Shown: piece after piece, positions 1-12,000 of the stretch | Numbering within the stretch: the first letter of the stretch is position 1 | Layout: every line of letters starts with the position of its first letter | Assembly: GCF_900582195.1 (NCBI RefSeq) | Contig: NZ_UTHA01000016.1 | Coordinates: forward strand, 1 to 64,000 | Length of the DNA: 64,000 nucleotides | Reading direction: 5' to 3' | Source: Pseudomonas viridiflava | GTDB lineage: Bacteria > Pseudomonadota > Gammaproteobacteria > Pseudomonadales > Pseudomonadaceae | Translations under genes and position numbers: made by a program | The notes under the pieces: generated by a model | Database searches by the model: none | Seen by the model: the letters and a program-made list of their open reading frames with translations, nothing else | Told to the model about the DNA's origin: nothing

Positions 1-1
1 C

Positions 2-3000
2 CCGGTTTACGCCGGCACTGCGCTCAATGTGCAAACCCAGGGCAACCTGACCAACCGCCAGACCCTCGCGGCCCGTGACAGCATCAGCCTCAGCGCCGGC
101 GGCCAACTGACCAACGCCGGCGCCATCGAAGCCGGCGTCAATGCCGACGGCAGCCGCAATGCCAACGGCGATCTGAGTATCACCGCGCAGAACCTCGACA
201 ACACCGGCAAAAGCCTCATCGCCAGCCGCAATCTGACGGTCAACACCGCGCAAACCTTGAACAACCAGGGCGGCACGCTCAGCGGGCAGAATATCGCCGT
301 CAGCGGCGGCATGCTCGATAACCGCAGCGGGGAGATTCTCGGTGACCTGGGTCTGAATATCGATCTCAGCGGTGTGCTGGACAACCGTGACGGCGTTCTC
401 GGTTCTGCACGCACAGTGTTTCTGAAGGCAGCCGGCCTGGATAACCGCGAGGCCGGTGCGCTGGTCAGCGATGGCAGCCTGACTGCACGCATCAGCGGCA
501 CGCTCGACAACCGCGACAAGGGTGCCATCTCGGCCAAAGGCGCGATTGATCTGCAGGCCGGCACGCTGCTGAACAGCGAAGGCAAAGTCATTGGCAACAG
601 CACGCTGGCCTTGCGCGGCGACATGGCCGACAACCGGGGCGGGGTGATTCAGGCCGACCAGCAGTTGATCCTGAATATCGCGCAACTGGATAACCGCGAA
701 AAAGGCGTGATCAGCGGCAAGGCAGGCCTGACTTACGTTGGCACCCGGCTGGATAACAGCGGTGGTCTGGTCAGTGCGGTCGGCCCGGTCAACCTGACCG
801 CTGCCGAAATTCAAAACGCTGCGGGACGGATTGCCAGTCAGGGCGACCTGCTGGCAACCATCGGCCTGCTGCAACAACAGGGCGGTGCGCTGGTTGCCCA
901 AGGCAATCTGAGCCTGACTGGCAAGACACTCGACAACCGCAACGGTGGCCTGGTCGGCACGACTAAAGCGCTGACACTCTCGGTAGACGACGTCGACAAT
1001 CGCCGTGGCGAAATCTCCAGTAGCTTGCTGATGAACGTCAAAGGCCTGCGTCTGGATAACGGTGACGGCGGCAAAATCCTCTCCGGCAGCAACATTGGGC
1101 TGAGCGTCGCCAAGCTGATCAACCAGAGCAAAGGTTTGATCGCCGCCACCCAAGGCGCGATAACAGTTACCGGCACCACGCTGGACAACAGCGGCGGTAA
1201 TCTCAGCAGCCTCAACGGCCTGGTGATTACCCTTGATGACGCGCTGACCAATTCGCTCGGCGCGATCAGCAGTGACGGCACACTGACCGTCAATGCTGCG
1301 CGCATCGACAACAGCAACGGCAGCCTCGGCAGTGCCGGCAACCTGAAACTGACCAGCACTGGCGCGTTGCTCAATCAGGCCGGCTCGATCAACACCGACA
1401 ACGCACTGACCCTCAACAGCGGCAGTCTTGATAACAGCCGCAAAGGCGTGATCTACGGCCAAGGCCTCAGCCTGGTCGAGACCGGCGGATTCGACAACAG
1501 CCAGGGTGGCAAACTCACCAGTGGCGCGGCGCTGGCGCTCAAGGCAGGACAGGTCAACAACGCCGCTGGACGCATCGCCAGCCAGCAAGCGCTGGACGTT
1601 TCGCTCACCGGGCTGGATCAGCAGGGCGGTGAGCTGTTCAGCAAGACTGATCTGACCCTCGATCTGAATCACGGCCAGTTGAACAACCAGAGCGGCTTGA
1701 TCAATGCGCCCGGCACGCTGCTGTTGAAAAACCTCAACGGCGTGAGCAACCAGGGCGGGGAAATCTCCAGCCAGCAAGCCTTCACGCTCGCCGCGCACGA
1801 CCTCGACAACAGCAACGGCAAACTGCTCAGCCAGCAGGGCCTGACGTTGCGCATTGCGGCGGCATTGAACAACCTCAAAGGCGTCATTTCCGGCGCCACG
1901 CTGGACAGCCACAGCGATAGTCTCGACAACCACGAAGGACTGATCAGCAGTCGTGGCGAGTTGTTGCTTACCACCGACAAGACGCTGGATAACCAGCTCG
2001 GTACTGTCATCGCCGATGGCCAACTGACCGTCAACGCTGATGGCTTGGACAATCGTGAAGGCAATATCACCGGCAAGGCCGATGCCAGCGTGCAGGCAAA
2101 AACCGTCAACAACCAGAAGGGTCAGTTGATCGCTATCGGTGTGCTCAAGATTGAGGGGGATCAACTCGATAACCGGCAGAACGGTCTGCTGGGGTCAAGC
2201 GAAGACATGACCCTGAGCGTCGCCGACCTGGACAACCGTGGCGGTGAGATCAGCAGCAAAGGCGATTTGCGCGTTACGGGTAACAAGCTCGATAACAGCG
2301 ACGGCGGAAAAATCTTCACTGGCAAGGCCCTGACGCTGACCGTCGACGAAGTGCTCAACCGCACTAAAGGTCTGCTCGATGCGGGCTCGCAGTTCAATCT
2401 GCAGGGGCGCTCGCTGGATAACAATGGCGGCCAGTTGCTCAGTCAGCAAGGCCTGCTGTTGAACCTCACCGGCGCCTTTGATAACACCTCGGGCAAGGTC
2501 AGCAGCGAAGGCATGCTGACGGTCAACAGCGCGCAATTGACCAACGTCAAAGGTAGCCTGTCCAGTGCTGCGGACCTGACGCTGGACAGCGAGACCAGCG
2601 TCGACAACCAGGGTGGCCAGATCGTCACCGACGGCGTGCTGGTACTGAACAGCGCCAGCCTCGACAACCGCCAGCAGGGCACGCTCAGTGGTAAGGGTGC
2701 AGTCACGGTCATCACCGGAGCCTTTGATAACAGCAATGGTCGACTGAGCAGCGCCGACACCCTCAACCTCACTGCCGGCCAGGTCATCAATGGTGGCGAC
2801 GGCAGTATCGGCAGTCAGAACGCGCTGACGGCTTCGGTCAGCGGGCTCGATCAACAGGGCGGCAAACTGTTCAGCAACACGCAACTGAGCCTGGACCTGA
2901 ACCACGGCCAGTTGAGCAACATCGGTGGATTGATCAACGCTCCAGGCACGCTGCTGCTCAAGCAACTGAATGGCGTCAACAACCAGGGCGGCACAATTTC

Positions 3001-6000
3001 CAGCGCCGAGGCGTTCACCCTGACGGCGCAAAGCCTCGACAACAGCAACGGCAAACTCCTGAGCAATCAGGGCCTGACCCTGCGCATCGCAGCCGCACTG
3101 GACAATGTCAAAGGCATGATCGGTGCAGCCGCCATCGACGCCCGCGCCGCGAGCCTGAACAACAGCAGCGGCAACCTGGTCAGCCGTGGCGATTTCGACC
3201 TGACTGTGGACGGTCTGCTGCGCAATGACACCAAAGGCTTGATCAGCGCGGCGCAATCTATGGATATCACCAGTGCCGAGTTGAACAACCGCGACAGCGG
3301 TTTGATCAACAGCCAAGGCAACCTGACGCTGACCGCCACCGGACTGGACTCCAGCGACGGCGGCGAAGTTTCCGCCAGCGGTGACATCGATCTGAAGCTG
3401 ACCTCCCTGACCCAGAACGGCGGACGCCTGGTGGGTGACAAAGGCGTCACCCTTGATCTGGCCAATGGTGATCTCGACAACCAGCGCGGCGTGCTCACGG
3501 CTCAGGGGCCATTGACACTCAAACGTCTGCGTGAGGTGAGCAACCAGAGCGGCGAGATTTCCAGCAACCTCGGTTTCGAGCTGTTTGCCCGAGCCGTGAA
3601 CAACAACTCCGGCAAAATCATCAGCGGTGAAAAGCTGCTGTTGCGTGGCACCGAGCTGGTCAACCAGAAAGGCCTGATCTCCGGTTGGCAAGGACTCACC
3701 GTCAACGCCGACAGCCTGGACAACCGCAACAGCGGCACGCTCTCCAGCAAGTTCGCCGATGTCTCGGTCGACCTCAAGGGCGCGCTGCTCAACAGCGACG
3801 CCGGGGCCGTCGTCGCCCAAGGCAACCTGAACGTCAAGGCGGGTAGCCTCGACAACCGCAACAAGGGCAATCTGAGCAGTGGCGCAGGGCAAATCCTGAC
3901 GCTGGGCGGCGCACTCGATAACAGCCAAGGCCTGATTTTCAGTGGTGCGGCTCTGGATATCGTCAGCACTGCTTTCAGCAACGCCGGTGGTTCAATCAAT
4001 GCCGAACAGGCCTTCACGGCCACGGCTACACGTCTGGACAACAACGGCGGCCAGATCGCCAGCAACGCCGCGCTTACCCTCAACCTGAGCGCAGACCTGA
4101 ACAACAACGCCGGCAAACTGGCGAGTAGCGGCGCGATGTTGATCAAGGGCGTCACTGATCTGCGCAACCAGAACGGCAAAATCGCCAGCCAGAACACGCT
4201 GCAAGTGCGCACCGGTACGCTGGACAACAGCAACAAGGGCACACTGGCAGCCAATGAACAGTTGCAGATCACGGCAACGGGCGCGGTAAACAATAGCGCG
4301 GACGGGCTGATCTTCAGCCAGAATGCCGGTGTGCAACTGACCGCCGCCAGCTTGCTCAACGGCAAAGGCTCGATCCAGAGTGAAGGCGCGTTGAGCCTCG
4401 AAGTCAGCGGTGACTTCGACAACCAGAGCGGCAAGGTCATCGCGCAAAGCGGCAATGTCGTGGTCAAAGCGGCCAACATCGATAACCGTGGCGGCACGCT
4501 TTCCAGCATCAAAGGTGCCCTGGAAGCGCGCACCGTCGGTGTGCTGCGCAACGGTTTCGACCTCAATAACAATCGCCAGGGCGGTATCATTCAGGCGCAG
4601 GGGCTGACCCTTACGGCACTGGCCGGCCTGAACAACAATGGCGGGCAGATTTCTGCACGAGCGGCAGATCTTGGCATTACCACGGCAGCGCTGGATAACA
4701 GCGCTGGCGTGGTTTATTCGAAAGGTCTGCTGGGCGTTACCGGCACAAGTCTGGAAAATGCTGGCGGGCAGATCGCTGCCAACCGTATCGACTTCGGTCT
4801 CAGTGGTGCGTTGCGCAACGGCACGGGTGTCATCGAGAGCGATACCCAACTGAGCGTAAAAGCTGCCAGTGTCGACAACCAGAACGGTCGCCTGCGTTCG
4901 CTGGGCAATACCGGCAAGACCCTGTTCCAGATCGGCGGTTTGCTCGACAACCGCAACGGCGTGCTGGAAACCGCCAACGTCGACATGACCCTGGCCGTCG
5001 GCGGTCTGCTCAATGCCGGCGGGCAACTCAACCACGTCGGGCGCGGCAAGTTCGACATCTCCACCGCCAATGTCATCGGCGCTGGCGGCAGCATCGTCAC
5101 CGGCGGGCTGCTGGAACTCAACGCCGACAGTTGGAGCAACTCCAACGTTATTCAGGCCGGGCGCCTGAACGTCAATGTCGGCCAATTCAGCCAGACCACC
5201 AGCGGCAAATTGCTGGCTTCCGATTCTCTGCAGATCCGTGGTGGCAACTGGACCAACGATGGCTTGATCGCCAGTGATGGCATCCTCGATATGCAAATCG
5301 GCGGAACCTACACCGGCAGCGGCCGCTTGACCAGTCAGCGCGGCGCTTACCTTTCCGTCGGGCAGATGAACGTCGCGGCGGGCGGCAGCTTCGCGGTGGG
5401 TGCCACGTCGACCGTCAATATCGGCGGGCAACTCACCAACGCCGGGCGCATGACCTCCAGCGAAGATCTGACGATCAACGCGGGCAGCGTTGCCAACTAC
5501 GGCACCCTGGGCGCGGCGCAAAACCTCTTCATCAACACGCCTTCGTTACTCAACGATCGCGGGTTGATTTTCAGCGGCAATAACATGACCCTCGGCGTCA
5601 GCACGCTGACCAACCAGCACGGTGATTTCTACGGTCTGGGCGATGTGGTGATGGGCGGGTATGGCAGCGCGGCACGGGCAGCGGGGGTGTACAACATTTC
5701 CGGCTCGATGGAGAGCGGGCGCGGGTTTACGCTGAATGCCGATGTGTTTGAAAACCGCACAGAAGGGCCGACGGCGTCGGTCGAACGCAAATTGGTCTCC
5801 GGGTTGATTGCAGCCAGCTGTGGCGACTGTGTTGGCGGCACCTTCAACAACTTCCTCGCCACTCGCGAGACCTACCAATTCTTCGACACCGATACCAGTG
5901 CCTCGGCGATGTTCAACGTCGGCAAGGATTTTACGTTCACCGGCGGCACGTTCCTCAACAGCAAAAGCACGGTAGCGGCGGGCGGCAACATCACCATCAC

Positions 6001-9000
6001 CGCCGATAGCCTGAAGAATATCGGTGCCAAGAGCGGGACCGTCGAAGTCACGCGCCAATACAACTTCGAGATGGGCACGGGCACCACGGCGCAATTCATG
6101 GCCAACGTGATCCTGCCGTACAACCAGCGCAACAACCCCGATTTCCCGTTCGTGTATTACGTCATCGCGCCGGAAGGCCTGATACGTAAAGCGATCGCCA
6201 AAACCGTGGGCAGTGGCATCGTTATCGTCGACGCCGAGACGGGCGAAAACGTCGGTAGTCGCAAATATGGCCGAGCCATGTCTGGGTATACCGCGGGCTT
6301 CGAAACCTCAACGCCATCGCTGTATGACCCGAATAACCTGATGGCCATACCGAGTGAACTGGCGCCGTTCGAAAAAGGCGTTGCTGTCGAGAAACCGGTC
6401 AACAGCACCGGTGCCGCCGATACCAACAACTCGCGCAACGCAGTGATTCAGGCAGGCGGCAACGTCTCGATCACCGCCACCCGGGAAGTTGAAAACAGCG
6501 TTATCCATCAGGACTACAGTTCAACCGGTGGCACCAACAAAGTTGCAAATACCTCGATCGGAAACAGCGGCACCGTCGTTGTGCGCATCAACAGCCAGTT
6601 GCCGCCGGACCTTGCGCAACAGCAAGTCAATCCGCTGAGCCTGCCTGGCTTCTCTCTACCGACGGGCGAGAACGGTTTGTTCCGTCTGAGCGGGCAGGGC
6701 AGCAGTGGCGTCACTGCCGGCAACGTTGGGCCAGCACCGACGTGGACGGTTGGCAGTGAGTCGGTGAATACTCAGGACCATATGGTCGCCGCCAGCAGCG
6801 GCGGGCCGCGCAACCTGTTCATCGATGCTCCTGCGCCAGTGTCCGACAGCACCCGTGCCGTCGATACATTCCACCGTACGCCAAGTATGGTTCAGGCAGT
6901 CGCCAGTACCGTCGATGCAAAAGTGCCGGAGAGCTCTGTCGGCACGGGCAAGCCCGGCCGCGGTAACGACATGAAGGAGTCGATCGACACCCGTCCGGTC
7001 ACGCGCGTCACTGGCCTGCCGGACACCACGGCACCCTCGAACCCGCACAAATACCTGATCGAAACCAACCCGGTACTCACCGACCTCAAGTCGTTCATGA
7101 GCTCGGATTACCTGCTGGAAAAACTCGGCTACAACTCCGACCAGAGCGCCAAACGCCTGGGCGACGGCCTCTATGAACAACGCCTGATCCAGCAAGCCGT
7201 CACCGCTCGCACCGGTCAGGCTTTCCTCGACGGCCAGACCTCCAACGAGGGCATGTTCAAGTACCTGATGAACAACGCCATCGCCAGCAAGGACGCGCTC
7301 AACCTGTCGGTCGGTGTGGGCCTCACTTCGCAGCAAGTCGCCGCGCTGACCCACGATATTGTCTGGCTCGAAGAGCACGAAGTGAATGGCGAGAAAGTGC
7401 TGGTGCCGGTGGTGTATCTGGCTCAGGCCCAAGGCCGCCTCGGCCCGACCGGGGCATTGATTGCCGGTAATGACGTGACGCTGATCGCCGGTGAAAACCT
7501 CGATAACGTCGGCACGCTGAAGGCTACCAACAACCTGTCCGCCACGGCGGGCAAGGACCTGGTCAACAGCGGTTCGATCGAGGCGGGCAACCGTCTGGAC
7601 TTGCTGGCCGCCAACAACATCGTCAACAAGGCCGGCGGCATCATTGCCGGCAAAGACGTCAGCCTGACCACCCGCACCGGCGATGTGATCAACGAACGAA
7701 CCATCACCTCGATGGACGACAAGTACGGCACCGTCACCCGGCATCAGGACTTTGCCGATAACGCAGCGCGGATTGAGGCGGCCAATGACCTGACCGTCGA
7801 CGCGGCCAAGGATATCAATGTCATCGGTGGCGTCCTGAAAAGCGGCCAGGACATGACGTTGAATGCCGGTCGCGACGTCAACGTGGCCTCCGTGCAGGTC
7901 AACGACAGCGCGTCGCTGGGCTGGAGAGGAGCTGTCAGCAGCGTCACGCAACTGGGCGCCGATATCGATGCCGGGCGTGATTTCAAGGCGGATGCCAAAC
8001 GTGACATCAGCGTTATTGCCAGTGAGATCGATGCCAAGCGTGATGTGACAATGTCGGCGACTGACAATGTGCTGATCAGCTCGGCGGCGGATGAAGAACA
8101 TTCGCGTTCTGCCAACAAGAGAATGTCGCGTCAGGATGATGAAGTCACTCAGGTGTCGTCGACCGTCAATGCCGGTGGCAACGTTACCCTCAAAGCGGGC
8201 AAGGACCTGGACCTGATTGCCAGCCGGGTGAGCGCCGGGAATGAAGCTTATCTCGCAGCTGGCGCAAATCTGGTGCTGCAATCAGCAGAGGACTCGGATT
8301 ACAGCTTCTATTCCAAGACCAAAAAATCTTCATCAAAGAAGACGTTCCAGCTTGATGAGACCAGTTCGGTTACCAACGTCGCCAGCTCCGTCACATCTGT
8401 AGGCAAGAACGTATTGAGCGCTGGCAATGATCTGACGATCAAGGGCAGCAATGTCGTCTCTGAAAAAGCAGGTGTCGGCTTGGAGGCCGGCAATGACGTG
8501 GAAATTCTGGCCGTCACAGACTCCAGTAGCGCGCGCCACGAACGTAGTCAAAGCAAAAGCAGTTGGGGCGGTTTGAAGTCGAGCAAAGTCCAGGATCAAC
8601 TGGCTGAAACTCAGACTACCGCTGTGGGCAGCCTGATCTCGGGCGACACAATTGCCGTTAATGCCAAGCGGGACGCCACCATCACTGGTTCTGCGCTGGT
8701 CAGTACCAATGACTTGTCCGTCCGTGCCGGTGGTGATTTGACCATTAATGCCGCGCAGAACACTTTCACTCGCACCGAATTGCACAAGGAGAAAAATCGT
8801 GATCTGACTGGCGTGTTGACGGCGAACAATCTTGGCATTGATGACATCACCGGCAACCAGCATCTGTCGATCAGTAATCAGAAACATAACGGCACGATGT
8901 CGCAAACGACCCTGACTGGCAGCACCATTGGTTCCAGTAAAGGCAATGTCAGCCTTATAGCGAATGGGGACCTTAATGTCGTAGCCAGCGACTTGATCAG

Positions 9001-12000
9001 CACCAAGGACATGAGTCTTCGCGGTTCCAACGTGACCATCGCTGCAGGTATGGAAACGTCGCAGCAAAGCACCATCGATAAATCCAATAGTCTTGCTGTA
9101 GGGCGTGTTATTGGCGGTGCAATTATCGACACCGTCAATTCTATTCGCTCTGCAGTAGAGGCTGCCCAAAACGCAGATGATCCTCGACTCAAGGCAGTGA
9201 AATTGGCGCAGGCGGCGTTGGCGGCCTACAACCTTGGCGGTATGGCGTCGGATGCGAATGATCAAAAAACCGGATTCGCCGACAAGCAGGGTGGTACGGG
9301 CAGCAACGGTTCTCTGATCAAGATCGGCACCGAACTCGCTAATACTCATAGTAAAAGTACCAGTGACTACGTCAGTCAGACTGCGAAGCAAAGCACCGTC
9401 AACGCTGGCGGTACACTTTCCATCATCGCCAATGGTAGTGCTGCACAAAATGATGGTGATCTTCACATCATCGGCAGTAGCCTCAAAGCGACAGCTACCT
9501 CGTTGATCGCCAATAACGACGTCATTGTGGAAAGCGCGCAGAACACTGCCGACTGGTCCAACCAAAACAGTAACAACAGAACTGCAATCGGCGCCAGCTT
9601 CAACATTGGTCAGCAAAACGGCTTCACCATCGACCTTGGTGCACAAGTGGCGAAGGGTACGGGGAGTGGCAGTTCTGTCACGCAGGTCAACAGTACGGTA
9701 GACACCGACTCGTTAGTGATTCATAGCGGCGGTGATACGACACTGGCAGGCGCACAGGTTCGCGCCGATACCATCAAAGCGCTGATCGACGGCAATCTCA
9801 ACATCATTTCCCGTCAGGACACCGAAACCCAGAAAAACAAGCAAGGCAGTGGCGGTTTCGGAGCCAGCATTTGCATTCCACCTATCTGCTACGGTGCACC
9901 TGTTACGGCTTCAGGTAACTTGGCCGCAGGCAATATGAACAGTGACTATAAGGCCGTTACCGATCAGACCGGTTTATTCGCGGGAGCGGGTGGTTACATG
10001 GTCGATGTCGGCAAAACCACAACGCTTGAAGGTGGGTTGATCGCCAGCGATGCCACGCCGGATAAAAACATCCTCATAACCGACCGGCTCATTACTCGCG
10101 ACATCAAGAACGTCAGTGAAATCGATGCTCAGTCCGCCGGCATCAGCTTCTCGGGCGGTTACGGTGGTGCTGGAGCATACGGGGCGGTGGGCGGACTGTA
10201 CGGCATCTCCCTCAACGAGTCGGATAAAAGCCACACCCGTAGCGCTGTCAGCGAAGGCACGATCATTGTTCGCAACCCTGAGGGCGCTCAAGACCTCGTC
10301 GGTCTGAACCGAGATACGGAAAATGCTAACGAGCGACTCGACAAGCCTGACGAAGATGGGATGAAAGAGCGCATCGAGCTGGTGAAAAGCTCGATTGAAT
10401 TGGTGAAAGGCATTGGCGACGCAATTGCCGCATCGAAGATGGAGGAGGCCGAGAATCCCGATAGTGAGGCCTACAAGGCGGCGCGCGACAAACTGAACAG
10501 TAGCGGAGTGGCCAACCCAACCCCTGAGGAAGTCAGCCAACAAGTTCAACGCGATTACGGTATAGGCAGCAGCTTCCAGAAAGCCAGCCAAGCGGTTGCG
10601 GGGATCGTCCAGGGCATCCTGAGTGGAAACATCGCTGCTGCCATTGGCGGAGGTGCAGCACCTTATCTGGCGCAAGCCGTTAAACAGCTGACGGAAGGAG
10701 ACGACGCAGCCAACCTGATGGCGCATGCCGTACTCGGAGCCGTTCTGGCGAAAGTACAAGGTGGTTCGGCGTTGGCCGGTGCTGCTGGAGCCAGTGCCGG
10801 TGAGGTGGTCGCGCGTCTGCTCTATCCGGATAAGTCTGCAGACCAACTGACCGAGTCGGAAAAGCAAATAGTCGCGGCTCTATCAACGCTGGCCGGCGGC
10901 ATGTCCGGCGCGCTTGCCGGGGGCAGCGCCTTTGACGCCGCGCTTGGAGCCGGGACAGCGAAAAATGCTGTCGAGAACAATCATCTAAGCGACATAGAAA
11001 GACTTTCCCTTAAGGAGTTGCAGAGAAAGTACGCGCAGTTGTGTTCAGGGGCTTCATCGAGTTATTGCGATGGGTTGTCCAGTGACATTTCGAAACTTAT
11101 CGCTAAGGGTTTCAGCGTTCTCAAAGAGGAGCAGCTTTCGGAGGATAACGATTTCACCCGGGCTTCCGTTGTCACTACCACCCCGGGAGATGTGATCGTC
11201 TGCGGCACTTCACCAAATGGCTACTGTGTGGCTACCGACAAAACGATTACGACGGATCAGGGAGAAGAGTGGGTTCTGCAGCCTGCTACTTTCATGCAGG
11301 CGATAGGATGGCAAGTTGAAAATGAGGTGGTTGAGGCTGCCGCGAAGGCTCGGCTTCTAGGCGTTTCCAATGAGCTTTACACGGCCGGTTGTGGTGGGTC
11401 AGGTGTGATTGGTATAGGGTGCCAAGCCTATACTGCTGCTGGCGGTGTGAACCTGGTTACGGAAGAAGCCCCTGCGACTACCGAGCGGGTCGTCTCCGGT
11501 ATAGAAGCTTTACTGAATGTATGGGGACTGGGCAGTTCGATTCTCGGTACAGGTGTAAAAGGCACAGCGGGAACTTTAGACCGTGCCAAAACGGGAATTG
11601 AGTGGGGTAAGGGGATTCAAGGGCAAGGCATGCCTTGGGAGAATTATCTGGCCTCTGAACTGCCTGCCGGTTCGCGGCTACCACCTAACTTCAAAACGTT
11701 CGATTTTTATGACCCGTCAACGGGTACAGCCATCAGCGCTAAAACGTTAGACACGACGACTGCGGCCAAGGTGGGGAATCCGTCTCAGGTGTACAGCTCA
11801 TTAAAAGGTAACATCGATTCGGTGGCCAGATTTGAAACGTACACCCTTAGTAATGTTCCTTTGGATAGCAGTATGATTACTGCTCGTGAGTTGCGTGTCG
11901 CTGTTCCTGGCGGTACGAATTCGGTGCAGTGGGTTCAAATAAATCGCGCGATAAAGTATGGTCAATCTCAAGGCGTAAAAGTAATCATAAGTTCGGTGAA

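Noticed and set aside
2195-3928. Long minus-strand frame inside cdiA (577 codons)
   Set aside because: Antisense shadow of the repeat region; its apparent repeats mirror the haemagglutinin repeats.
200-5500. Regular short repeats that could suggest a CRISPR or satellite array
   Set aside because: They are degenerate coding repeats of the beta-helical exoprotein (LDN..GG units), not identical repeats with unique spacers.
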